NCBI RefSeq assembly: GCF_014333525.1
Contig: NZ_JACSCX010000007.1
Span: 1-64,000 of the forward strand
Direction: 5' to 3'
From: Hymenobacter puniceus
GTDB lineage: Bacteria; Bacteroidota; Bacteroidia; Cytophagales; Hymenobacteraceae
DNA: 64,000 bases
The first letter of the stretch is position 1. The number at the start of each line of letters is the position of its first letter. Below, in pieces: positions 37,086 through 46,057 of this stretch. Position numbers and translations under genes: made by a program. The notes under the pieces are model-generated. The model saw only the letters and a list, made by a program, of their open reading frames with translations, made no database searches and was not told the origin of the DNA.

Positions 37086-39272
37086 CTATTTCGCCCAATT
37101 AGAGCTGTTATGGAGTGGCAGCCGCACCACAAACTCGGCAAATTCTCCTTCTTGGGTGTTCACCGTGAGCGTACCGCCGTGTACCTGCGTCACTATGTCG
37201 TAGCTCAGCGACAAGCCCAGCCCGGTGCCTGCTCCGGGGGGCTTGGTGGTGAAAAAGGGCTGAAACACTTTATCGATTATATCGGAAGAAATGCCCAGAC
37301 CATTGTCGTGGATTCTTATTTCGGCCTCATTTAGGTAGCGGCATGTATAGACTTTTACCTGGGGCTGGTAGCTGCTACCGACGTGTTGCTGCTTTTCGGT
37401 TACTGCGTAAAAAGCGTTGGTGAACAGGTTGAGCAACACCCGGCTCAGGTCCTGGGGTACTACCTCCACAGTGCCCATGCCCGGGTCGAGATGCGTAGTG
37501 ATAAGGGCATTGAAGCTTTTGTTTTTTGCCCGCAGCCCGTGGTAGCTCAAGCGCAGATATTCCTCTACCAGGGCATTGAGGTCGGTGGGGCGGCGCTGGC
37601 CCGTGCTGGCCCGCGAGTGTTCCAGCATGCCCTTCACAATGCTGTCGGCGCGGTGGCCGTGGGTTGCTATCTTCTGCTGCATGCCGTCCAGATCCTGCAG
37701 GAGGGCGCTTATAGTAGCGCGGCGGGCAGGCGGCAGTGGTTCCGTATCCAGCTCCTGCCGCAGTTCGGCCAGCAGTTCGCCGCTCAACTCCGCAAAGTTG
37801 TTGACGAAGTTGAGCGGATTCTGAATTTCATGGGCCACGCCGGCCGTCAGCTCACCCAGGCTGGCCATTTTTTCGCGCTGCACCAGTTGGCGCTGGGCGG
37901 CCTGCAGCTGGTGCAGCGTACGGTCGAGGTTGTCGCGCTGCCGGGCAATCTGCTCGTTGTGCTCGTTGAGCTGGCGGTTGGTGCGCTGCTTGAGCACCAC
38001 GTTGCGCCACAGCAGCGCCGCCACCACCAGCAAGCCGCCCAGCCCGGCCAGCAAGGCATACAGTTGCTGGCGCTGGCGGGCACTTTTCTGCGCCTGCAGC
38101 TGGCGTGTTTTGGTGAGCAGCGCTATCTGCTGCTGCTTTTTATCCAGCTCAAAACCGTAGCGCAGCGCACTGGTCTGCCGCTGCACTTCCTCCCCCGACA
38201 GCGTGTCTTTGTAGGCCACATGCAGCCCCAGGTACTTGAAAGCCCGCGCCGAGTCGCCGCGGGCGGAGTAGGCGCGGGCCAGTACCTCGCTGGCGTTGCG
38301 GATGTTTTCGTTGTTGCGGTGTTGCTGGCTGAGCTGCAGGCCGTGCCGGGCCAGCGCAATGGCACTATCCGGCTGGTTGAGGGCCAGGTATACGCGCGCC
38401 AGAATCAGCTCGGCGGCGGGCAAACTGAACACGTCGTTGCCGGTACGGGCGAGCTGGCGGGCACGCTGGCCATGCTGCAAAGCCAGGGCCTGGCGCCCTT
38501 GTTCCTCATAGAGCTCGGCTACGTCAATCTCATCAATGGCTTCACTCTTGCTGTCACCGAGTTTGCGGTTGAGGGCAATGGCGCGCTGGTAGCTGGCCAG
38601 TGCCGGTTGGTAGCGGTGCTGCTGCTGGTAGGAGTTGCCGAGTACATTCAATGCCGAAGCGACGGCGCGCTCATCCCCAATCTGGTCGGCGTCGCGCAGG
38701 GCCAGCTGCAGCACCAGCACGGCGCTGCGGTAGTCGCCGAGCTGGTTGTAGATGTTGCCCAGCGTCACGCGCAGCCGCACCTGGGCCTGTTGGTCGTGCA
38801 CCTGCTCGGCCAGGTGCAGGCCCTTCAGCGCGGCCTGCATGGCGGGTACCGGGCTGCCCTGCACCATGTATATCAGGCTGAGCTGCATATACACGTTGCT
38901 AAGGCCGGCGCGGTCGGCACGGCGCGTAAATAAGGCCTTGGCCTGCTGCGTGTACCGCAAGGCCGGGTTGTAGTCGGCCTGGCGGCGGTAGAGCGTGCCG
39001 AGGCGCAGCAGGGCCAGGCCCTCGCCTACGGGGTCGGCGATGCGGCGGGCCAGCGCCAAAGCCTGCTTGGTGAGTGTAATGGCCTCAGCGGGCTGCAGCT
39101 TGCTTACTTCCACAGCCAACGCCTGCAGCCGGCGCACCCGGGTGGTATCGGCCTGCGGGTGGCTGGCTACCAGGCGCCGCAGGCTGTCGAGGGCGCGCGT
39201 CTGGCTGGTTGCAGCCGGCCCAGTCAGCAGTCCGGCAGCCAGCAGCAAAACCAGTCGATGACAGCGCAGCAT
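37086..39272 (-). CDS. TPR-containing sensor histidine kinase
   Basis: 728 residues from the ATG at 39272; the longer frame to 39482 crosses into the VOC gene and is rejected. A signal peptide or signal anchor (RCHRLVLLLAAGLLTGPAA) exports about 350 residues of TPR repeats (for example YNPALRYTQQAKALFTRR, HRYQPALASYQRAIALNRK). A membrane helix (YALLAGLGGLLVVAALLW) and a coiled coil (NEQIARQRDNLDRTLHQLQ) lead to the kinase: His481 in GVAHEIQNPLNFV, N box LLNLFTNAFYAV, G1 DNGLGIS and G2 GTGLGLSLSYDIV. TPR-periplasmic kinases of this type are frequent in Bacteroidota. Likely partner of the two receiver genes 80 bases downstream. Confidence 0.93.
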   Translation of the reverse strand: MLRCHRLVLLLAAGLLTGPAATSQTRALDSLRRLVASHPQADTTRVRRLQALAVEVSKLQPAEAITLTKQALALARRIADPVGEGLALLRLGTLYRRQADYNPALRYTQQAKALFTRRADRAGLSNVYMQLSLIYMVQGSPVPAMQAALKGLHLAEQVHDQQAQVRLRVTLGNIYNQLGDYRSAVLVLQLALRDADQIGDERAVASALNVLGNSYQQQHRYQPALASYQRAIALNRKLGDSKSEAIDEIDVAELYEEQGRQALALQHGQRARQLARTGNDVFSLPAAELILARVYLALNQPDSAIALARHGLQLSQQHRNNENIRNASEVLARAYSARGDSARAFKYLGLHVAYKDTLSGEEVQRQTSALRYGFELDKKQQQIALLTKTRQLQAQKSARQRQQLYALLAGLGGLLVVAALLWRNVVLKQRTNRQLNEHNEQIARQRDNLDRTLHQLQAAQRQLVQREKMASLGELTAGVAHEIQNPLNFVNNFAELSGELLAELRQELDTEPLPPARRATISALLQDLDGMQQKIATHGHRADSIVKGMLEHSRASTGQRRPTDLNALVEEYLRLSYHGLRAKNKSFNALITTHLDPGMGTVEVVPQDLSRVLLNLFTNAFYAVTEKQQHVGSSYQPQVKVYTCRYLNEAEIRIHDNGLGISSDIIDKVFQPFFTTKPPGAGTGLGLSLSYDIVTQVHGGTLTVNTQEGEFAEFVVRLPLHNSSNWAK

Positions 39273-39360
39273 AAGCAACAGGAACAGTACAGTGGCAGCA
39301 TAACCGGCTGGTGGCGCCTGCGCGCAGGCACCAGGCCGCTTTGGGGTCAGAAACCAGAGG

Positions 39361-39861
39361 CTAGCCGGCTGCCCACGGCAGCAGCGCACCCGCGCCGCCC
39401 AGCACCAGTAGCTTGCTGATCCATTCTCTCTTACCCGGGTAATCCGGATTGATGGTGACACCCGTTCGGTAGCCATACACATCCACTACACTACCCAGCC
39501 GGGGGTTGGTATGCAGGTCCGATGGATCAGGCTGCATCGGTTCTTTGGTGGTGCCCGGCAGCTGACCGGCTTGTTTCAGCTGCGCAAAGTCGTTGTCTAC
39601 TGCATCAGAACCCCAATAGATGGCCGGGCTATACTGCAGGGCCGGCGAGTTAGCCTTCACGCCTGTCACCCGCAACTCGGTCTGGTAGGTGGTTTCAACC
39701 GGGTCGATGTTGGCCGTAAACACCTTGAATACTGCCAGGTTCCTTTTTTCCACGTCCGGCTTTTCCCGGTCCAGCAGCTTACCGTAGTGCGCCACTGCCC
39801 TGTCGAAATCCTCTTCCTTCACGCGGTAATCGACGATACATCTGCGGGGCTTGTGTAACAT
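39361..39861 (-). CDS. VOC-like protein 1 of a tandem trio, with C-terminal helix
   Basis: 166 residues. It shares with the next two genes an opening beta strand (RRCIVDYRVKEEDFDRAVAHY) and a closing block VVDVYGYRTGVTINPDYP. These match the order of half of a glyoxalase/VOC fold, where the last block is usually D-P-D-G-N. Unlike its sisters it has a C-terminal tail (EWISKLLVLGGAGALLPWAAG) that could anchor it to the membrane. No metal site is obvious. It lies 88 bases upstream of the kinase gene on the same strand. Confidence 0.7.
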   Translation of the reverse strand: MLHKPRRCIVDYRVKEEDFDRAVAHYGKLLDREKPDVEKRNLAVFKVFTANIDPVETTYQTELRVTGVKANSPALQYSPAIYWGSDAVDNDFAQLKQAGQLPGTTKEPMQPDPSDLHTNPRLGSVVDVYGYRTGVTINPDYPGKREWISKLLVLGGAGALLPWAAG

Positions 39862-39923
39862 GATCAGTGCGTAAGAGTGAACTCGAAAAGGGGTTTAAAA
39901 AGACAGTCCGGCAAAATGACAGA

Positions 39924-40355
39924 CTATGGAAAGTCGGGGTTGATGATGAACCCGGTGCGGTTGCCGAAAGCATCCTGCACCCCGGCCTCCCGCTCCGCAA
40001 AGCTTCGGCGCCGAAGTTGATTGCCGACCGGCACACCGGCTTCAGGTTGCGGCAGCTCAGGCGTTGCTTCCTGCTGCGGAAGCCACGTATCGGCGTCCTT
40101 GGCTTCTGTACCCCAGAACACCAGCGGCACATTGTCGGCAGGAGAGGCATCTTCGGGCACACAGGTCAGGCACAGCTCGCACTGAAAGTACTCGTCATCA
40201 TTGGGCACTTTAAACACCTCAATCAGCAGCTGGTCTTCGGGGAGCGGGTCGGGCACCTTTTGCAGAAACAGGCCGGCGTAGTGGTGCACTGCCTGCGCGA
40301 AGCTTTTCTTCGGTATCCGGTATTCTATCAGTACTCTGCGGGACGTGCTGCTCAT
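39924..40355 (-). CDS. VOC-like protein 2 of a tandem trio
   Basis: 143 residues, soluble. Opening RRVLIEYRIPKKSFAQAVHHYAGLF parallels gene 1; the middle EYFQCELCLTCVPEDA and VPLVFWGTEAKDAD correspond to the strands TYQTELRVTGV and PAIYWGSDAVDND of gene 1; the end reads VQDAFGNRTGFIINPDFP. The block similarity shows gene duplication. It ends 62 bases before gene 1. Function unknown; small-molecule binding is the family's usual theme. Confidence 0.72.
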   Translation of the reverse strand: MSSTSRRVLIEYRIPKKSFAQAVHHYAGLFLQKVPDPLPEDQLLIEVFKVPNDDEYFQCELCLTCVPEDASPADNVPLVFWGTEAKDADTWLPQQEATPELPQPEAGVPVGNQLRRRSFAEREAGVQDAFGNRTGFIINPDFP

Positions 40356-40448
40356 AACGGCGGACGGGAATCTTCGGTGGCTGAAAAACTTCCTGTAGCA
40401 AGCGGCCTCCTGCGGCTACATCCCGCGCCCGGCGCTGCTCTTCCTGCT

Positions 40449-40859
40449 TTAAGTGGTGGCGAGGGGCGGGTAGTCGGGGTTGGTAAAGCCAAACCGGTTA
40501 CCGTATTCGTCTATTATGCTGCCGCGCTTACTGGTTTCACCATGGCCGGCAGGCGGCTCGTCGTTGGGGTTGGGTGCCCGGCCGCCCAGCAGGTCGGTGT
40601 AGGCTGCCGCCGCAGGTTCCTCGGTAAGCCAATACACCACTGGGCCAGTCACGGCGCTGCCCTCAGCCATGCCCCGAACGCTCACAAAAAACCACTTGCC
40701 GCTCTTGTTGTCTGTTTCCAGCACGATCAGGTCCGGGTAAGTTTCAGGCCGGCGCTTCACCCCAAACAGGGTTTCGTAGTACACAGCCGCTTGTTCCAGT
40801 TCCGCTTGCTTCACCCGAAACTCAATGGCACACTTGGTGATGTCATACTTGCTTGGCAT
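40449..40859 (-). CDS. VOC-like protein 3 of a tandem trio
   Basis: 136 residues, soluble. KCAIEFRVKQAELEQAAVYYETLFGVKRRPE, with the YYETLFG that is typical of VOC proteins, then KWFFVSVRGMAEGS, GPVVYWLTEEP and IIDEYGNRFGFTNPDYPP. Of the three it is nearest to standard VOC proteins. First gene of the same-strand run that leads through genes 2 and 1 to the kinase. An AT-rich leader precedes it. Confidence 0.75.
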   Translation of the reverse strand: MPSKYDITKCAIEFRVKQAELEQAAVYYETLFGVKRRPETYPDLIVLETDNKSGKWFFVSVRGMAEGSAVTGPVVYWLTEEPAAAAYTDLLGGRAPNPNDEPPAGHGETSKRGSIIDEYGNRFGFTNPDYPPLATT

Positions 40860-40935
40860 GATGCAGAGGTATTAGATTAATATAGAATTGAATATACATT
40901 ATATTATCTATATAATAAAAGTTTATCTTATTTGA
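40860..40935 (-). promoter_or_regulatory. AT-rich leader of the VOC-kinase run
   Basis: A stretch of nearly pure A/T (ATATACATTATATTATC and on, 40891-40935) upstream of the first VOC gene. TACCTCTG (minus strand, near 40866-40873) is a weak -7 candidate. The patch resembles the AT-rich leaders at 32085 and 37060. Confidence 0.4.
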
Positions 40936-41503
40936 AGTCAAACAGAACAGCTGGTTGCTGAGCTACTATTCGCTGCGCGCTATCCTACGTACTTCCTTTT
41001 CCTCTCTGAGTCTTGAGCATTGGGCCTGACACAGAAGCAAATGATGCTGCATTTTTCGGAGCAGATAGCTTGCTGATGGCAGTGTAGCCACCCACACAGT
41101 TATGCACCCAGCCAACTGACTATTGCACCTGCTACCAAAGGCAATGTTGCTGAGAAGCTGACGACAGTTATAAAGTTCAAACATGCCCAGGTACACAGGC
41201 ATCCAGTCTCCGGTGAAGCGGCGAAGCACGGTCCCGTGCCTGCCGGTCCGGCAAAAATCAACGAAGTGAAACCACCACGAGCCTAGCTAAAACAACACTG
41301 GGCCAACATAGTGGAAAGAGAAACCTGGGCACGAATACGAATTAGCCGCAATACCTTACTTTTCGATGGCAGCTTGAAGCCGCCAGCGCCCACGCCACGC
41401 TGGATGTATCAGCCGCCTGCTCAGAACTATTTTGCCAGCCTTGCCTAATCCGGGCCGCTTTCCATTTCGTAAGCTGTACAGGCTGTAAGTTAACCACGCC
41501 AGT
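40936..41503. other. Intergenic stretch without a recognised gene
   Basis: About 570 bases between the divergent VOC run and the DUF2064 gene. Base composition is more even than in the flanks and no frame has a convincing product. I see no RNA gene or repeat. Confidence 0.45.
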
Positions 41504-42277
41504 GTGGTGGCTGCTTCTGTTGTATTCCAGGCAGGTGCAGGTTGTTTGCCTGCATTCGGCCGTACTGTTCATTTTCTGCCCTTGTCCACCACCGCCCTCG
41601 TTGCCATCCTGCTGTTCACCCGCTCAGCGGGGGAAGAGGGTGCGCGCAAGCGTTTTCTAAGTGAGGGCACTCCGGCCGACAACGCGGCGGTGGCGGCCCA
41701 CCTGATCAGCCACACCGCTGCCACGGCCCACCGGGCCGGCGTGGATGTGGTGTGCGTGGATTCCAGCCAGCAGGTAGGCACCACCTTCGACCAGCGGCTG
41801 GCCGCGGCCATGCGCGCCACCTTTGCCCGCGGCTACGAGCACCTGCTGGTTATCGGCAACGACTGCCCGCAGCTAACCAGCATTTTGCTACGGCAGGCAG
41901 TGAAGGCCGTGCTGGCTACGGGAGCCGTGCTGGGCCCTGCTACTGATGGGGGCGTGTATTTGCTCGGGCTTTCGCGCACCTTGTTTGAGCAGGGCGCCGG
42001 CCAGAAACTGCCCTGGCAAACCCTGCATCTGATGGCCGCTTTGCGCCGGCAGCTACGGCAGCTGGGCACCGTGGTGCACCAGCTACCCGCTCTGGCCGAC
42101 GTGGATGATGAAGCCAGCCTAGCCCGGGTGCTCCGGCAGCCGCTAACCTGGCAGCTGCACCGCCGCCTGCACCAGCTGCGCACCGCCCGGCGGCATCGTC
42201 CGGGTCCGCTCAGCTTGGTACCGCGCCGGCAGCCTGCGCTGTCGGCCCGACTTCATCGGGGGCCGCCTGCCCACTGA
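41504..42277 (+). CDS. DUF2064 / TIGR04282-type glycosyltransferase-like protein
   Basis: Relative of GT-A nucleotide-sugar transferases. The core VAILLFTRSAGEEGARKRFL, FDQRLAAAMRATFARGYEHLLVIGNDCPQ (in parts) and GPATDGGVYLLGLS contain the DUF2064 signatures GxDCPxLT and GPAxDGGxxLLGL. The frame opens at an ATG at 41504, but the first 26 residues are not family-like; TTG at 41582 (STTALVAILLFTRS) may be the real start, giving 231 residues. The Arg-rich C-terminus (RRHRPGPLSLVPRRQ) is low in conservation. The TonB receptor gene follows 100 bases later. Confidence 0.8.
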   Translation: MVAASVVFQAGAGCLPAFGRTVHFLPLSTTALVAILLFTRSAGEEGARKRFLSEGTPADNAAVAAHLISHTAATAHRAGVDVVCVDSSQQVGTTFDQRLAAAMRATFARGYEHLLVIGNDCPQLTSILLRQAVKAVLATGAVLGPATDGGVYLLGLSRTLFEQGAGQKLPWQTLHLMAALRRQLRQLGTVVHQLPALADVDDEASLARVLRQPLTWQLHRRLHQLRTARRHRPGPLSLVPRRQPALSARLHRGPPAH

Positions 42278-42379
42278 AACGTCCACAATCTGCCCGCTCA
42301 ACAGTCCGGACAGCTCCTTGCGGGCTGCTTCCGGGTGTGCGGGTTTTTGCCGATGCGTTCAGCTTTCTTTCCCTTTCCA

Positions 42380-45300
42380 ATGAGGCAGGCTCTATTCCTA
42401 TTCACTATACTCTTCCTGATTTTTCTGACCTTGCCGCAGGCAGTGGCCCAGCTGACCACCAGCTCGTTTGAGGGGCAGGTGCGCGACAAAGCCGGCGCGG
42501 CCATTCCGGGCGCCACCGTGGTGCTGATGCACGTACCCACCGGTACCCGCAGCGGCACCCAGACCGACGCCAGCGGCAAGTTTCTGCTCAACAACCTGAA
42601 GCCGGGCGGCCCCTACACGGTGCAGGCAAGCGTTGTGGGCTACCGCGCCCAAAGCCAGGACAACCTGTTTCTAAGTTTGGGCAAGGTGGCCCGCCAAACC
42701 TTCACGCTGCTGGAAGTTGCCACCGAACTGGGCGAAGCCGTTGTCATTGGCAGCCAAAGTGACCCATTCACGGCCGACAAAAACGGGCAGGCCTACCACC
42801 TCAGCCAGCAGGCCATCCAGAACGTGCCCACGCTCAACCGCAGCCTCGGCGACCTGACCAAGCTGATGCCGCAGGGCAACAAAAACTCATTTGGCGGGGC
42901 CAACTACCGCTTCAACAACTTGAGCATTGACGGCATGGCCACCAACGACGTGCTGGGGTTTCAGGAGCCGGCCAGCGGTGCGGCAGGCACCGTGGCGTCG
43001 GGCACGCCGGGGGCCCTGGCCGGCACCCAGCCCATTTCCATTGATGCCATCGAGGAAATCACCGTTGTGCTGTCGCCGTTCAACGTCACGCTCGGCAACT
43101 TCACCGGCGCCAACATCAACGCCGTGACCAAGAGCGGCACCAACCAGCTCCGGGGCAGCGTGTACGGCTTTGCCCGCAATCAGTTTATCACCGGCAAGAG
43201 CGTGGACAACCTGCGCACGCCCATCTCCAGCTACTACGACGTGCAATCCGGCGTCAGCGTTGGCGGACCGATTATTAAGAACAAGCTGTTTTTCTTCGGC
43301 AACTACGAAAGCCAGCGCCGCGAGGAGCCGGTGCTGTACGCACCCGGCGCCCCCGATGCCAACGTGCCCCGCGAGGTGGCCGCGCAAATCAGCAACCACC
43401 TGATAACCCGCTATGGCTACGACCCCGGCACTTTCAGCGACGCCACCATCAAGCGCCACAGCGACAAATTTCTGCTGCGCCTGGACTACAACCTCTCGGA
43501 AAAGCACCGCCTCGTGCTGCGCGACAACTACGTCACGGGCTTTGCCGACAACCTGGAACGCTCCCCTACGGTGCTCAACTTCGGCAACCAGGGCTTCCGG
43601 CACAACAGCCGCACCAATAGCCTGGTGACCGAGCTGAAAAGCACGTTCAGCAGCCAGATTTCCAACCAGCTGATTGTGGGGTTGAACACAGTGTCGGAAA
43701 ACCGCAGCTACGCCGGCCGCATCTTCCCGCACCTGGAAATCAACTACAACACCGCCACGTCCATTTTCGCGGGCACCTACCGCGAGGCGGCCGTGTACGG
43801 CTCCGATTTGAGCACCACGCAGTTCACCGACAACCTGACGCTGTTCAAGAACCGGCACACCATTACGCTGGGCACCACCAACGAGCTGAATAGCATTCAG
43901 TACCGCTTCCTGACAGCCTTCAATGGGCGCTGGCAATACTCCTCGGTGGATGCCTTCCTGCAGGACCGCCCCAACCGGGTGCGCGGCGTGTACAACACCG
44001 AAAACAACGACCCCGACTTCAACAAACGCCTGCCGTCGGCCGACTTTCGGGTGCTACTGCTAAGTGTCTATGGCCAGGACGACTACCGCGTTTCAAACCG
44101 CCTGAACGTGCAGCTGGGTTTGCGCCTGGATATGCAAGTGCACCCTGACAAGATTCCGGCGAACCCGGCCGTATCTAGAAACCCGGAGTTTGCCCAATAC
44201 CAGAACAAGTTTGGCGGCGTGCCGCAGGTGAATCCCCGTCTGAGCTTCAACTACCAGCTCAACGAGGCCAACACGCTGCAGCTGCGCGGCGGCTCGGGCT
44301 TGTTTACGGGGCGCATTCCGTTTGTGTGGTACGCCTACTCGCACTACGTATCCGGCAACCGCTACAACAACATCGACTACCGTCCCACGGGTGCCCTGCC
44401 CATCACCGAGGACCTCTCGGCGCTACAGGCGGTGCAGCCCGGCATTGCCGAAATCAACCTCATCGACAACGACTTTAAGCTGCCCCGCGACTGGAAATCC
44501 ACGCTGGCTTTTGACGCCAAGCTGCCCTACGATTTCACGTTTACGGTGGAAGGGCTCTACGCCAAGGTGATATCCGGCATGCTGTTTCAGTCCATCAATT
44601 TCAAGGACAACAAAGCCAACTTCATCGGCGCTGACACCCGCCCGTATTTCGCCACCACCGGCAACGCTGCCAAGATAGACCCGGCATTTACCAACGTCTT
44701 TGCCATGTCGAATACCCGGCTGGGCTACAACTACAACGCCACCGTTTCGCTCAGCAAACGTATTGAAAGCAAGATCGATGCCTATGCCGGCTACAGCTAC
44801 GGCCAAAGCAAGGACATTGTGAATGGCGTGCGCGTGTCGCCGGCCGCCAACTACGAGTGGAACCAGGCACTGGTGGCCAACACCCCGGAACTAGCGTACT
44901 CCAACTTCGATTTGCGCCACAAGTTCATCGGCAACGTCAACTACCACACTTTGGTGAAGCAGCGCTTTGGGTTGTCGGCCAGCCTCGTTTACATTGCCCG
45001 CTCGGGCAGCCCGTTTTCGTTTGTGTATGAGGGCGACGTAAACCGCGACGGCTCAGCCAAAAACGACCTGCTCTACATCCCGCGCGACGCCTCCGAAATC
45101 CGGCTGGCGCCCATCACCAATGCGCAGGGCGCGGTGCTGGTATCGGCAGTGCAGCAATACGAGCAGCTGGCGCAATACCTAGCCAACGACGAGTACCTAT
45201 CTGGCCGCCGCGGTAGCTATGCCGAGCGCAACGGCGCCCGCACCCCTTGGACTCAGCAGCTCGATTTGCGCCTCACAGCCAAGCTACCGGTCACGAAAGC

Positions 45301-45547
45301 GGGCACGCAGCGCCTGGAAGTATCGTTCGACTTCATCAACCTCGGCAACCTGCTGAACCGCGACTGGGGCCTGCAGTACTTCGTGCCCAACATCAACAAC
45401 TCGGGCTACGCTCTGCTAGACTTCGTGCGGATCGAGAACCAGCAGCCAGTGTATCAGTTCAAGAACCCGGCTGGCACGCCTTGGCAGACTGACCCCATCA
45501 ACTCGCGCTGGCAGGGCCAGTTGGGGCTGCGCTATTCGTTCAACTAA
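42380..45547 (+). CDS. Oar-type TonB-dependent outer-membrane receptor
   Basis: 1055 residues from the ATG at 42380, with signal peptide (RQALFLFTILFLIFLTLPQAVAQ). Residues about 28-115 are a carboxypeptidase regulatory-like domain (FEGQVRDKAGAAIPGATVVL, TDASGKFLLNNLKPGGPY). The plug follows (AYHLSQQAIQNVPTLNRSL, YRFNNLSIDGMATNDVLGF, ISIDAIEEITVVLSPFNV), then a barrel that ends WQGQLGLRYSFN with a terminal aromatic/Asn. Oar-like receptors import large or unknown substrates or assemble surface proteins. No SusD partner is adjacent, so it is not a classical Sus system. Confidence 0.92.
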   Translation: MRQALFLFTILFLIFLTLPQAVAQLTTSSFEGQVRDKAGAAIPGATVVLMHVPTGTRSGTQTDASGKFLLNNLKPGGPYTVQASVVGYRAQSQDNLFLSLGKVARQTFTLLEVATELGEAVVIGSQSDPFTADKNGQAYHLSQQAIQNVPTLNRSLGDLTKLMPQGNKNSFGGANYRFNNLSIDGMATNDVLGFQEPASGAAGTVASGTPGALAGTQPISIDAIEEITVVLSPFNVTLGNFTGANINAVTKSGTNQLRGSVYGFARNQFITGKSVDNLRTPISSYYDVQSGVSVGGPIIKNKLFFFGNYESQRREEPVLYAPGAPDANVPREVAAQISNHLITRYGYDPGTFSDATIKRHSDKFLLRLDYNLSEKHRLVLRDNYVTGFADNLERSPTVLNFGNQGFRHNSRTNSLVTELKSTFSSQISNQLIVGLNTVSENRSYAGRIFPHLEINYNTATSIFAGTYREAAVYGSDLSTTQFTDNLTLFKNRHTITLGTTNELNSIQYRFLTAFNGRWQYSSVDAFLQDRPNRVRGVYNTENNDPDFNKRLPSADFRVLLLSVYGQDDYRVSNRLNVQLGLRLDMQVHPDKIPANPAVSRNPEFAQYQNKFGGVPQVNPRLSFNYQLNEANTLQLRGGSGLFTGRIPFVWYAYSHYVSGNRYNNIDYRPTGALPITEDLSALQAVQPGIAEINLIDNDFKLPRDWKSTLAFDAKLPYDFTFTVEGLYAKVISGMLFQSINFKDNKANFIGADTRPYFATTGNAAKIDPAFTNVFAMSNTRLGYNYNATVSLSKRIESKIDAYAGYSYGQSKDIVNGVRVSPAANYEWNQALVANTPELAYSNFDLRHKFIGNVNYHTLVKQRFGLSASLVYIARSGSPFSFVYEGDVNRDGSAKNDLLYIPRDASEIRLAPITNAQGAVLVSAVQQYEQLAQYLANDEYLSGRRGSYAERNGARTPWTQQLDLRLTAKLPVTKAGTQRLEVSFDFINLGNLLNRDWGLQYFVPNINNSGYALLDFVRIENQQPVYQFKNPAGTPWQTDPINSRWQGQLGLRYSFN

Positions 45548-45566
45548 GCTGCGTTTGCTAATACTG

Positions 45567-45621
45567 GAACGTCGTGCTGAGCTTCATGCAGAGATGCTTC
45601 AACAAACTCAGCATGGCGTTT
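45567..45621. repeat. Shortened GTCATGCTGAGC-type palindrome
   Basis: GAACGTCGTGCTGAGC (45567-45582) faces CTCAGCATGGCGTTTTC (45607-45623) with an inner AGAGATGCTTC. It is a compact, mutated copy behind the receptor gene. Confidence 0.6.
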
Positions 45622-45714
45622 TCGTTGGCTTGCAAAGCCGCTTCAGCATAGTCGCAAGCCAGACTATTGGCTGAGTCCAAGCAATGGCTTAATCACCAAA
45701 TCCGAGAATAAATG

Positions 45715-45753
45715 AAGAAGGCCGTTCCCCTGATTGGGAAACGGCCTTCTTTT
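45715..45753 (-). terminator. Terminator of the initiator tRNA gene
   Basis: AGAAGGCCGTTCCC and GGGAAACGGCCTTCT form a 14-15 bp stem around a short loop. On the minus strand it directly follows the tRNA 3' end. Confidence 0.85.
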
Positions 45754-45756
45754 AGG

Positions 45757-45829
<73 letters not shown>

Positions 45830-45842
45830 CTGTTTGGTGATA

Positions 45843-45850
45843 CAAATGTA
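45843..45850 (-). promoter_or_regulatory. -7 element of the tRNA-fMet gene
   Basis: TACATTTG on the minus strand fully matches TAnnTTTG and lies 14 bases before the tRNA 5' end. A -33 element at usual spacing is not clear. Confidence 0.55.
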
Positions 45851-46057
45851 AGAGGCTTTTCGGAAAATGCCACCGCAAGACTCACAAATACCGATTGGCA
45901 GGCGGTTGCGCCCTGATTGTCAGCTACAAAGTTTTTCCACCTACGAGGGCATCACTGGCCTGCTGTACACAATTACGGGGTTTGACCACCTAAGCCCGTG
46001 GTCTGTCGTAAAGCCCGTCACTGTTTTATTCTACCCAACCACAGCCAACTTCTACTC

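Noticed and set aside
37383..38933. 516-residue open frame antisense to the histidine kinase
   Set aside because: Low-complexity shadow translation without domains; sense frame has complete kinase motifs.
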